From Branchiostoma floridae (lineage: Eukaryota; Chordata; Leptocardii; Amphioxiformes; Branchiostomatidae), in contig NC_049985.1 in the NCBI RefSeq assembly GCF_000003815.2, forward strand, positions 10,962,426-11,026,425: a stretch of DNA of 64,000 nucleotides. The letters run 5' to 3'. The notes below the pieces were generated by a model that was given only the letters and a program-made list of their open reading frames with translations, searched no databases and was not told the origin of the DNA. The translations under genes were made by a program, and so were the position numbers. Below are positions 1 through 12,900 of this stretch, in pieces; position 1 is the first letter of the stretch; each line of letters begins with the position of its first letter.

Positions 1-183
1 NNNNNNNNNNNNNNNNNNNNNNNNNNNNNNNNNNNNNNNNNNNNNNNNNNNNNNNNNNNNNNNNNNNNNNNNNNNNNNNNNNNNNNNNNNNNNNNNNNNN
101 NNNNNNNNNNNNNNNNNNNNNNNNNNNNNNNNNNNNNNNNNNNNNNNNNNNNNNNNNNNNNNNNNNNNNNNNNNNNNNNNNNN
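1..183. other. Undetermined sequence (N) at window start
   Basis: The first 183 bases are N. The last exon(s) of the minus-strand PDZD8-like gene are expected here or beyond the window edge, because the most 3' exon recognised (616-702) ends in a splice donor. Confidence 0.99.
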
Positions 184-615
184 TCATGTATACATCCTTG
201 TCACTGGCCTGCTTTGTACACACGTCTCTGACTCTGGAAAACAATGAATCAAGTATAGTAACTTGTAGCCTTAGTTTGTTTTTAAAATGTGATTCTAGCC
301 CAAAATATGAAAATATAGCACAGGAAGAAAACAACAAAACATTGTATTGATTATGAATTCAGCACTATCTTTGGTTTGAGATCCTTTCCAAGGCATGGGT
401 GCTCTGCATTAGATACCTGAAGTCTAAAAATACACAATGTTTATTCATAAATCTATCATGATCATAGAAATCACAGGTTATGTATCATTTAGGTACAGGC
501 ACAGTTCAGAATCCACACCTAAATCTTTGTACTGATACGTGTACCTGTAACCACCGGGTATTGCATTTACGTACACAACCCTAATGCTAACAGATGCACC
601 AGTAGATGATGGTAC

Positions 616-873
616 CTGCTGATCTGGGGCATCCTTCTCCTCTCTGTGCAGCTCCAGTTTGTGCTCAGATTCCATGTCAATCTCCTGCTGAAGCTTGTTG
701 ATCTGTCAGGTGAGAAGCAGACACACATGATTGGTACATCACTAATATGACACTAACTTAGTCTAGATATATTTCTCTCAATGAATTGCTATTGTTGTTT
801 CTCATAATTGTAGAGACTGAAATTACACCAAGTTGTACACTACAGTCATTATGTTATTCCGTGTAGTATGCAG

Positions 874-913
<40 letters not shown>

Positions 914-3900
914 TTTGTTCAGAAATCATCTTACAAGAGCAACAAACTTTAGTCCTAGTATACTGTAAGTTGTAATGTTGTACATATATACTATTAGTAC
1001 ACAGTCAAACATGTACACATATTTTATCCGCCAATCATGTCATGAGGTGCACTGACCATGGCATCCAGCTTCTGTCTGCGCTCCTCCTGAGGAAGTTCAC
1101 TGTACAGATCTCTCCCCAGCTGGGACAGGGAACAAACAAAATACTTCATGTCATCCACACTTCCTAAACTATCCAATGTGTTGATAAAAAAAGCAACCAG
1201 GAACTTGAGCAAATACAGACCACTCAACTCAGAATAGCCAATCAGTATCAAGCTCTGTCAATTGCCAATCAGTACCAAGGAAAGGGCTGAGGACAGCCAA
1301 TCAGTAATGAGGAAAGGGCTGAGGATGGCCAATCAGTACCAAGGAAGGACTGAGGACAGCCAATCAGTAATGAGGAAAGGGCTGAGGATGGCCAATCAGT
1401 ACCAAGGAAAGGACTAATGACAGCCAATCAGCAATGAGGAGAGGGCCAAGGATGGCCAATCAGTACCAAGGAAAGGACTAACGACAGCCAATCAGCAATG
1501 AGGAGAGGGCCGAGGATGGCCAATCAGCACCAAGGATGATATCCTGTTACAACCTACATACTGGCCTGCACCTGTCTATTTTATGAAGAACCCCACTATG
1601 TAGGAATACCACTGGTACTGGTAGGTCCTGCAGTCTTTTGGATGAGATATTTATCTTTAGCTACTGGTCTTTTGTCCCTTGTGTCACAACTCCAATAAAT
1701 TAAAGTTGTTTTTTTGCCCAAAATCATGCCCAAAGGCTAATTGCATGAACATTCTCAAGAGGAAACAAAAGAACACTACTGTTTAATCAAGAGCCCACTA
1801 AACTTCTCACAAAAGAGTAGGAGAGGAAAACAAGACTGCACCTCTTTAGCCGCGGTGACGATCAGCGTGTCCACGTCCACGTTGGCAAAGTCGCAGCCCT
1901 CCTTCTGTGTCTGCAGGATTTTCTCGCGCAGCGTGCGGCTGCTGTGCATGATGCTGTCACTGTCACTGCTGTCCGCCGCCTCCGACAGCTGGGTCTCGCG
2001 GAACATCTCTCCTGACAGGTAGCGGCGCGCCATGGTGGGGGAGCCGGCCGGGGAGTGGCTGGGGGTTGCACGGGGAGAGGAGCCTGGGAGAATGCAGAGG
2101 AAATGTGGTGCTGTTACTCACCACTGAAGTGAGACCTAATAAAGTTTTTTCAACCTCTACACATTACTCTTCCCAGCCCTGATGTCAATGCTACTGTAGG
2201 GGCTGCAAAGACTTTGGAAGGATGTGTAGGATACTAATTTACCTGGTATTGACAAACTTGTATTCTGTTGCCATCAGTTATCACAATACTACAACATAGA
2301 GTAATATTTAGACATACATACAGACTTTGACATTACTTTAAAACATAACAGCATTATGGAAAACAAGAAATATTTCTATTTAAAAAAAACGTTGAAATTT
2401 CAAATTTTGAACCCTTCTCACCCGGTGAGGCGTGATGTGCAGTGCTAGCGTTAGGCACCAGCTGAGGAGCACTGCCCACAGTGTGCAGGGTGGTCGGCTT
2501 CCTGGCATGGAGGGGAGATGTACGCTGTCTGGGCTGTCTGCAACATGGACACACCGCATGGTTGGTTTTCTCATTTTCTATACTGCCTCAGTCTACAGAA
2601 TTTTTGTTCTCAGTGTACGGCCAGTGAGGCTTTGGGACTGGTGAGGTGTCTGTTTGTTATGTTTGTTTGTGTTTATTTGAAAACACTGTCAGTAGAGTGG
2701 GAAGAAGTGAGTACAAAGATGGTGTCAATGCAAAGGTCAGAACTGCAAGACCTATCAGACATTCCAGGCCACTGGGTCAATGGAAGAGGCTACTTTTTCA
2801 TGAGGAGGTAATAATTGTTTTTGGTCTGTCTGTTTGTCAGTGTTTTCAAAGTTATATATAGTCCATGAATTTGTGCTTATCACTCTTACAGTAGAGTGAC
2901 AAGAAATGATGGCTAGACACATGTAATATTAATCAAATTCTTATTTGCATCAATAGGTTGAATGACAATATAAGATGACATACTGTAAGGTATGACATCT
3001 TTGAACTCTTCTTATAGATAAAGCTTTCAATGCTTCCAAACTAAGGGACAGAAAACCTTTACTTTATCAACTAGGTAAGACTGACTACTCACTTTGCAAT
3101 CATGCTCCTTAGGAGAAGCGCCCTATACAAAATGTGATAAATCATAAATATACAAAAAAAGTAATATGAAAACAGCTTAGGCATAAAGAATGAATAACAG
3201 AAAATACAAATATTGAACATAGCTTTGATATTTAAAAATCAGACAAAAATCTAGAAATAATCTTTATAGATAAAGCTAAATTAGTAAGTAACTACTAGTA
3301 TTGGTCCAAATCAAATCAACTTGGTAGGAGAAATGACTTACTTGGAGCAGTTGGCCACAGCTTGGCACTTTTCAATACACTTCTTATGGCAGATATAGGA
3401 ACATAGTCTACATTGGGCAGCAACTTTGGTCCAAACCTGAAAAAAAGCAATGGAAAGTCAAAACAAGTTAACTAATATCATTAATATGAAGGTGGATTAA
3501 TCATTGTTGCATAAAACACAGCCAATCAGTGATGAGAAAAGCTTTGAGGATGGCCAATCAGTACCAAGGAAACAACTGAAGACAGCCAGTCAGTAATTAG
3601 GAAATGGCCTAGGATGGCCAATCAGTACCAAGGAAAGGACCAATCAGTATCAATGAATGGGGTGCAGATGGCCAATCTGTACCAGGGAAAGGGCTGAAGA
3701 TGGCCAATTAGTACCGAGGAGGGACCAATCAGTACCAATGAAAGGGCTGTGGATGGCCAATCAGTACCAAGGCAAGGACCAATCAGTACCAATGAAAGGG
3801 CTTTGGATGACCAATCAGTACCAATGAAAGGGCTGTGGATGACCAATCAGTACCAAGGAAAGGGCTGTGGATGACCAATCAGTACCAAGGAAAGGGCTGA

Positions 3901-6900
3901 GGATGGCCAATCAGTACCAAGGAAAAGGCTGCAGATGGCCAATCAGCACTGCAAAAAAGGGCTGAGAACGGCACCTACCTTTTTCATGCAGTAGTCACAT
4001 CTTGTGTCCCTAGATGTAAATTGTTTCTCTTCAAACTCATGTTTCACAGTCTGGATGCTGCTGCAACAGATACACAAATGTTCAGAAATAAAGAAAATTT
4101 CTATCCTCCCACAACCAAGTAGTAAACTAGTACCCAGCCATGCAAACTATCCTAACCATGTTAGGTACAACCTTAAACCTTCCGTACTAGCCCCAAAAAG
4201 GTCATCTGATTTGTCATCACGAGGTCATGAAGTCAGCAACTTCCATATCATTTTTGCATCATTTTTGCATCATTATCATAATGAGTCCTACTTTTTACAA
4301 TTATTGACAGAAGATTTACAATTTTCCTTTTGATGACAAATCAGAGGCCTGTACAATAACTATCAGAGGCAAGTGGACACCTAGGTAACAGACTGCTGAT
4401 GTTAGAGTTAGCCAGGGTTAGGGCAACATAATCTCCAAGCAGACGCGTGACTTGAAGGCCGAGGTTTGGAACATTCCATTTTGGAGGGGCTCTCCTCCCA
4501 GGTCGGACACTATTCATCAATGTGCTTGTCCTTTGAAGTAGATCTTTTACCTCATTAGTCCTGCGTTCAAGGAAAATAACACATTGATTAATAGTCTAAA
4601 ATATTTAAAGAATTAAGAGCACTTTGGCAGCCACTGGGCAACCATGCTGTGTTGATGTCACTGACTGCATGAACCGAATACAACCTTGCACAACCTTAGT
4701 CCTTAATTCTTGTATATTGTTTTTTCCAAAGGTAGCAGGGGTGCAGTCATTTGACTCCTACCTCCTACGGCACCTGCCTGGAGACCATGGCCACACAAAT
4801 TTCATATCACAGAGTCAGACATCATTTCCTTGACAATTTTTTGCACAGTCATGAAGGAATTGTCTCTCCAGCATGTCATTCATTAAGATGAAATTTGTGT
4901 GGCAAATATATGAAGATACATTATTGTCCAAGCCACACATGCAGCTGTTAGTGCAGCCCCACACCCCAATGGTTGGTTGGTTAGTGACTTTGTTTGCTCT
5001 GAATGCCAGAAGCTAGCCCTACCCTCGCGATGCAGACGGCAGTTTTGATTCCGGAGTCTGGCAGACGCTACAAGCAAATGGTAGCAAGGAAGGTCAGCCA
5101 AATTAGCAATGTCGGGCACACATGACGTTCTACTGCATCAAGCCCCAGTACAAGCCAGGTGCTCATATATTCACACAGAACCAGATTGAGTACTTACATA
5201 GAAGTGAGAATGCAAGGTAGTCTGTGAAAATGTGCGTAGTCTTAGATGCAAGTTAGGTAAAATTAAATTTTTTTCTAAGTAAACAGTAACTATAAAAAGA
5301 AGTCACATTCATGCATAAAATTTGATATGCACAATCTGTGATTTTTTTACCCCCTCTGAATGTACATTTTTCAACTCTGACTAGTAACAGTACTACAATA
5401 CTATACGAACCATTGGTTACCCTACTAATTTATGTACAAAGTATGTGTAAGTATAAGGTTTCACAAGCTATTTATAAGTAAGAGTGCTCAACAGCATATT
5501 TTGACAGCATCCTAAGGTTCCATATGGGACAGCCACAATGGCTGTGTTTTGCAGTCATCACATTGATATTAGGTCTAACAATCTTTTAATGTATCCTGTG
5601 CATACAGTACGATGAAACTGAAAGAATATAGTATCTGCCAGCCATCTCACCTGACCCCTGACCCCAGCCCTGCTATCCCCAGTGCGGAGGCAGACTTGCG
5701 CCGGATGGCCTGGGTCCTGCGGGAGCCGGGTTTCTTGTTGTCTGTGTGCTGTTCCCCCTCGGCGTGACACTGGATGTTGGGTGTGTGGTGGAAACGCAGC
5801 GTGACGTCCCCTCCGCACAGACGAGCGTTAAAGCCAGGGTGGGTCGCCAAGCCGGAGCGACCAAGGTGGCGACTGTAAAAAAGGTCCCAACATTACGTCA
5901 TCTATGTGGTGTCCAGCTGTTAGGGACCAAGCTTCAGGACCACATGAACAAGACAGTTTGAATCCTGGATATTTAATGTCATTGCAAAGGACTGCATTCT
6001 TATATTTACTCTACTACATCTGTCTAACACCATTCCATCTAAAACAATTTTTGTTTAAAGAACAATGATGCAGAACTAGTACAGATGGAGACAATACTTC
6101 CAACTGCAATGTGACACTAAAAAAACGCAGTTCAGATTGAACTTCATTGCTTTTGGCTTGACACAGGACAATTTCAAATATCACATGATGTGCACCAACA
6201 GATTACAGTAAAATCCAATCAATAAACATTGATTACTGTTTACTAAAATACATGAATTCATTTCATTTTAAAAGCTTAACACTGGTTAAGATGAAAGGGA
6301 GACAATGTGTGAAATAAAATATTACAAACTAGAGTTCGGCGACCTCATACCTCCATGAAAATTTAGAGGTTTCGTAAATTTCATGCAATTGACTAAGACA
6401 TTAACATAATTTATGCATGGTGTTGTTCATCATTGAACAACGTACACATGTCACAATTATGAAATTCCCATTATTAATCATAAAGCGGTTTTGCAATTTT
6501 TACATAAATTATGCAAATAAGTTCCTCATTACCATATTTGGTATCTGCTTATCTTACACCTATCATAATTAACATATGTTACATTTATTGAAGTCCAGTT
6601 ATTGAAAACAATGGAATTATACAATTTCCTCATCAATTATGCCAATCAAGTCCTCATTTGCATAACATGTATATCATTATGAACATCTTTGCCTAAGGTA
6701 CCCGCATGCCTAATATGATGCCAATCCGTCAATCCTTTCTGCAGTTATCCTCTTTGCAATGTCTTGACAAAAACGCCCCTGCAGTTCCCAAATTAAATGT
6801 TAGGGGGCTGAAACTTGCCCCACTTTGTCATGACACTGAAGGCTATCTACCACCCAAATTTCAAAAAGACCATATCACGTCCAAGACAAGAGATACATAG

Positions 6901-9900
6901 AAAAATCTGATATGATTGAATGTTGTCATTAATTATGCAAATGTACTCCTATTTTGCATAATTAGTATTTCATTTTGTACAACATTGTCTGAGGTACCTA
7001 CATACCAAAAATCATGAAAAACCGTTGTTCCCTTCTTGAGTTATCCTCTTCAGAAGTTTTTGACAAAAATGCCCCTGCTATCCTAAAACTAGACGCTAGG
7101 AGGCCCAAACTTATGTCATTTCTTCCTGAGCACAAGAGCTATCTAACACTCAAAAATCATGACCATAGCATGTTCAGAACACCGAGATAGCAAAACCGGA
7201 AGTTGCGCTGCAGTACCAAGGGAAGCCGCTGGGGGCCCAAAATCTAATCATTTCCAGCTTTCGTCACACACTACCAACACACCAAGTATGAAACCAATCC
7301 ACCCGACCGTTCATGAGTTATTTTGTTTACACACAGACACACACACACACACAGACAAACACAGGGTAAACTAGAGTTCGGCGACCTCATACCTCCATGA
7401 AAATTTAGAGCTTTCGTAAATTTCATGCAATTGACTAACACATTAACATAATTTATGAATGGTATTGTTCATCATTGACTAACATACACATGTCACAATT
7501 ATAAAATTCCCATTATTAATCATAAAGCGTTTTTGCAATTTTTACATAAATTATGCAAATAAGTTCCTCATTACCATATTTGGTATCTGCTTATATTCCA
7601 CCTATCATAGTTAACATGTATTACATTTATTGAAGTCCAGTTATTGAAAACAATGGAATTATACAATTTCCTCATTAATTATGCAAATTAAGTCCTCATT
7701 TGCATAAAATGTATATCATTATGAACATCTTTGCTTTTAAGGTACCCGCATGCCTAATATGATGCCAATCCATCAATCCTTTCTGCAGTTATCCTCTTTA
7801 GAATGTCTTGACAAAAACGCCCCTGCAGTTCCAAAATTAAATGATAGGGGGCTGAAACCTGCCCCACTTTCACGTCATGACACTGCAAGCTATCTACCAG
7901 CCAAATGTCAAGACCATATCACATCCAGGACAAGAGATACATTGAAAAAACTGCCATGATATAATGTCCTCATTAATTATGCAAATGTACTCCTATTTTG
8001 CATAATTAGTATTCAATCTTGTACAACATTGTCTAAGGTACCTACATACCAAAAATCATGAAAATCCGTTGTTCCCTTCTTGAGTTATCCTCGTCAGAAG
8101 TTTTTGACAAAAATGCCCCTGCTATCCCCAAACTAGACGCTAGGGGGCCCAAACTTACGTAATTTTTTCCCGAGCACAAGAGCTATCTAATACTTAAAAA
8201 TTTTGACCATTGCATGTTCAGAACACCGAGATAGCAAAACCGGAAGTTGCGCTGCAGTACCATCGTGGTCCATCGTGGTCCATCAAGAGGTTCTCAAGTT
8301 ATGATGACCACAAATATGCGGACACACAGACACACAAACACACACACACACAGACACACTCAAAACTATACCTCCATTTTTTCATGGAGGTAAATATAAC
8401 CTCCATGACATTTCATGGAGGTAACAAGACTTAGTGTTCCATGTACAGTGAGAGGTCTGACCTGGCAGCAGCCCTGATCTCAGGTGGCTCCAGCAGGTAA
8501 CAGTTCTGGTACTCCCCAGACAGGTTAGTCAGGCACTGCAGCGCCACATCCATCAGGGAGATGCTCACCTAAAAAAATAACACCAACATTACACATTCAT
8601 TAAACAAACCCTTTGCCTACAAGTACTAAGTACACATTTATGCACCAGGGCTCCAAATTCAGCAGCTATACGGATCCAGCAGCTTGAAGGATCCAGCAGC
8701 TAGACATTAGTACATAATGTAATTGGCAATGACCTACATAAACGTGTACATAGTGTAATATAGGTGTGTGCAGAATACATACACTGTTAGGTGATTATGT
8801 AGTCTACATATAGGTTTAATATTTAGAATTTTTCGTTTTAGTTGGTAATGTCTTATTGGTTGTGCAGTAGAAGACGCTGAATTGCACACCCCATTTGCCA
8901 ACGTATTTCGAGCTATTCTCCAGGTGGTGCAACAATGCGAAGTTATCTAGCTGGACCACATCGATTTGGGACTTTGTGATTCCTACAATCAACAGAAGTG
9001 TGCGGTAATCCATTGTGCAATTAACTGGCTTCTGATGTTCCTAAAAGATTGTGTAGTATGACTCACATGTCCGATGAGTTCTTCTTTGTCTCCCTTCTCC
9101 ACTCCTTTAGCCCAGATGCAGAAGTTCAAGTACTTGTCTTTATCCTCGATGTCGAATATAAATGTCTCATCCCAGGAGAGTTCCTGGGACAAACGGTAAT
9201 AAGAATGTTCCCATCATGAAATATTCTCATGTATTCATCATATGGACAATGTATTAGAATTATGCATGGTACTTTTAGTGAAGCATTTTGCCAGGCTCTG
9301 AAGATCTCAACAGTGCAAGGCTTTACCAGGATATACCACTTAGGAATGGTGTGAAGGAGGGAATCTATTACTATTACTAGGTGAGTCACATTTTGTTTTA
9401 CAATTATCGAGGGTTCTGTTCGGATAGAGGTGGATGTGTACAGATGAGGCAGTTTTAGAGCCTTGTCTGCAGTTAGTTCTGTCACAGCCAGCTGGAAAAC
9501 TTAAAAATTGAATTTAAGACCTACAAGCTAAAGGAGTGTAACTATTAGCATGTCCCAACTTGTTAGGTGTCAAAAATTGTAATAAATTTTACAAAAGAAC
9601 CAAACCAGGACATACTTGAGAAGCAGTAACAGGGCTGGTAGCCCTGGTCTCAATCTTGGTGGCGTCCTCCTCAGCCTGGGCAGGGTGCGAGGCCCCAGCA
9701 GCATCCACGTCCCCTCCCGCAAACACTCCATGAAGAGGATCGGTCAGGGCCATGTCGTGTACCGGCTCACTCCCGTCAGAGTGCGACCTTCCCCGCGGAG
9801 TTCCAAGGGCCTACAAAATGGAGGTAAAAACGTTCATCTGTAGTTATAGAAAAGATACCTTCAATATGATCCCTGTATTTATCATGTGATCTCTGATTAG

Positions 9901-12900
9901 TTTGAGTGAGTTATTCTAAGTACTAGTTAGAATTATGCCTGGTTGGTATCAGTTTATATCAGTAACTGTTGTAAGACTTCAGCTGGAGGAGCCAGCCATG
10001 TGTAAGAACATCATTCTTTTTGATGGCACCTCACAGATCAGTAAACTTTTAATATCAGTGATGAAATTAAAAATAGGCAATCATTACTACATGAATTAAA
10101 GCTTTAGCAGCTGTTAGCATACCTGATTGTAAGCCAAATCTTACACCAAATGAGCAGTTAAACAGATTTGGATACCTCTCGTGTGACCATGATGGCAGGA
10201 ATGTTTGCACCATGAGAAGCGTCAGTTGCTTTGCTCGCATCGTCCGCAGCAGCTTTCACACCAGGCTCCCTATTGGGTGATGAGGTGGGCGACTGCTGAC
10301 TACCGCCCAACCCAAGCTTGCGACTCAGCAGTGGCGAAATGTTCGCCTTGGTTTTGGACGGAGACGACTTCTGCTGTGCTGTTCTACTGGAAATGCCCCT
10401 CCCCTCCACAGCAGGGTTTTTGATGCTGATGTTGATGTACTCTTCATTTTCTGAGTCGGAGTCGGGGAAGTTGTCATGGTCGATGTCGAGTGCATCCATG
10501 CCCTTCAGGCTGACTGTGTCCTCCTCATATGTCTGATGGGGACCTTGCAGAGTTTCCGAGGTGACGTTGTGAGAAAGGTGACGCTCGATACGCAATACCA
10601 TTCTGAAAATAGGAGAAAGTGTAATGCATTGTAGTGTCAAACACCCTTCAAGTAGCATGTCAGAACAGTGACAAATGCTGAGAGCTCAACACTCTTTTTC
10701 CTTGTGCAGAAGCATAACAATGTGCAGAGTACACTTGAGGAAAAATGCTGACTAAGAGTACCATACTGAGGAAATTTGCATGTGTTATTTACTACATTAC
10801 GTAGTACAAGAATGACTCTGACAAATACTTTTCCTAAGTTTGAAAAATCAAGATAACCAGTGATACCAGACTAAGTGCGTTTACAGCAACAGAAAATCTA
10901 GCCATTAAATATACAAGACTCCTTACTTGTCCCCTGCTTGGCGGATAAGTTTAGCTGCATGACTGACATTCATGACTCTAACTCCTCCCACTGTCAGCAG
11001 GATGTCACCCTGAAATAGGAGAGAAATAGTGGGTGTTTATTATAATACAATCTTTTTCTGTTACTTCAAAGTCAAGAAAACAATATGCAGAATTGAGCTG
11101 GTAAAAAGCTCTTCCAAGAAAGTTAGGAACTTGCTGTGAGTCCTATCTAGAACATTAAGAAATGAGACATTGCAATGATTACACGAGGAGAAATATATGT
11201 CTGACTTGTTTTGGCTATCACAAATTGATGAACATGTAATTATCTCTTTATATTCAATTCATCCCTGGTATATTACCTTAAAGTCTTCATAAATTCAACG
11301 CTCTAGTTTAAATAATGATTTGTCTACTTACTGAAAACAATACCTTTTGGACAGGTTTCTGTGATCCGAAAATAGTTTCATCAGGTTGGTAGAATATAGG
11401 ATGAAGGAGAATTCTTTGTACACAACCAGTGGGTACTTACATAGCTTACGTTTCGATGTCTCTCAGACACCTTCGTCAGAGCTTCTAACTGGAGTTCTGC
11501 TTCTCACCGCTATATGTAGCCGATGTAGGTGGCGCTTTTGCGGTGAGAAAACAATCCCAAACGTGGCTACGTGGTTTCTGTGAGTTTCTATTTGACATGA
11601 CATATACAATCATAGAAGAAAGTTGACGGTACCTTTTGGATGTCCACCCTGCTGGCAGGAGTGTTGGGGTCGATCCTGTCCACCACCACCTGCTGGTACA
11701 TGGACCCTTCTATGGGCTCCTGAACAATGCAAGGGGAGGAACAAAGTTACAATTACTACAACCTGCTAGTACATGGACCCTTCTATGGGCTCCTGAACAA
11801 TGCAAGGGGAGGAACAAAGGTACAGTTACTACAACCTGCTGGTACATGGACCCTTCTATGGGCTCCTGAACAATACAAGGGGAGGAACAAAGTTACAGTT
11901 ACTACAACCTGCTGGTACATGGACCCTTCTATGGGCTCCTGAACAATGCAAGGGGAGGAACAAAGTTACAATTACTACAACCTGCTGGTACATGGACCCT
12001 TCTATGGGCTCCTGAACAATGCAAGGGGAGGAACAAAGGTACAGTTACTACAACCTGCTGGTACATGGACCCTTCTATGGGCTCCTGAACAATGTAAGGG
12101 GAGAAACAAAGTTACGGACAACAGATTTATAATCACCACAAATTTTTATCCACATTCTAAATTGTAGACATCAGTCATGAATTAAGGAAATTGTAAAAGT
12201 TCCTTTTTTTTCTATCCAATACAAATGGAAGGCAACATGGTACATCTCATAGGGAACATAGAACTTAGAAGCTACAGTACTGAAACATTTGAACATCACC
12301 AAAAAAGGAAACACTATTTTGATAATACTAGTTACAGGTAGCAAAAACAGAAAAGCGACAAAAAAGAAGGTGGTCCAATGTTTGACAAGAACCAAGCATG
12401 TTTAAGAACCCACCCAACATATCAAAAAGAATCAGGGATCCTTTCCGGTGTGAGCGGATCAAACCTTATAGTCTGGTCTTCGGACTGACATCTTGAAAAG
12501 GTAATCATAGTAACCTGTCATGTCAATCCTTCAACAAATGTGGTAAGTCTCAATGAATGATAGATAAAGATGACAAACTGGGCTGGTACTCACATCTCTG
12601 AAGGCGATCCCCAGAGTTTTGGACTCCCCCTTTGCCAGCTCCACATCCTGGGCAAACCAGAAGGACCGTTTCTTCCCTGTCCACTGGTTCCAGGTGGACT
12701 CATCTGTGGGGGAAGTGCAGGAGAACAGGTCAGACACATTGGCAAAGTCAGTTGGAAAATGGTGCCAAATCTTATAATGCTACGCAACGAAATCACCTAG
12801 CCAACATTTTGGTAACCTGTAAGCTGCCTTCATCATAGCATAACGGACTTTGCTAAATACTGTTTGCCACTTGTTGGCATTGCAACAAGAATGCCATCCA

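Larger units (their letters stand above)
616..2083 (-). other. PDZD8: PDZD8 C-terminal serine-rich and coiled-coil exons
   Basis: Exon 2083-1842 encodes a Ser/Pro segment and an acidic-serine stretch. Exon 1119-1057 encodes the conserved LGRDLYSELPQEERRQKLDA. Exon 702-616 begins the coiled coil (INKLQQEIDMESEHKLELHR). A GT donor follows 616, so the protein continues beyond; vertebrate PDZD8 is about 1150 residues against the 1019 traced here. Confidence 0.88.
5651..9491 (-). other. PDZD8: PDZD8 C2-like region exons
   Basis: Exons 9491-9390, 9183-9067, 8568-8462 and 5872-5651 encode a beta-rich segment with ELSWDETFIFDIEDKDKYLN, then KEELIGHVSISLMDVALQCL, then GFNARLCGGDVTLRFHH. This is a C2-type sandwich layout and aligns with the corresponding stretch of vertebrate PDZD8. 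The basic linker KKPGSRRTQAIRRK follows. Confidence 0.82.

Noticed and set aside
183-231. Possible next PDZD8 exon after a TTTTCCAG acceptor at about 232
   Set aside because: In the required phase 0 it meets a stop after ten codons; another phase stays open, but the donor of exon 702-616 does not provide it. Not called.
3622-3846. Minus-strand open frame with repeated VLIGP units
   Set aside because: A by-product of the CCAAT minisatellite; no splice sites or conserved composition.
11636-12167. Overlapping plus-strand open frames with a repeated QGEEQSYNYYNLLVHGPFYG-type pattern
   Set aside because: They are the antisense reading of the 73-bp tandem array; the real coding information is the minus-strand PDZ exon.
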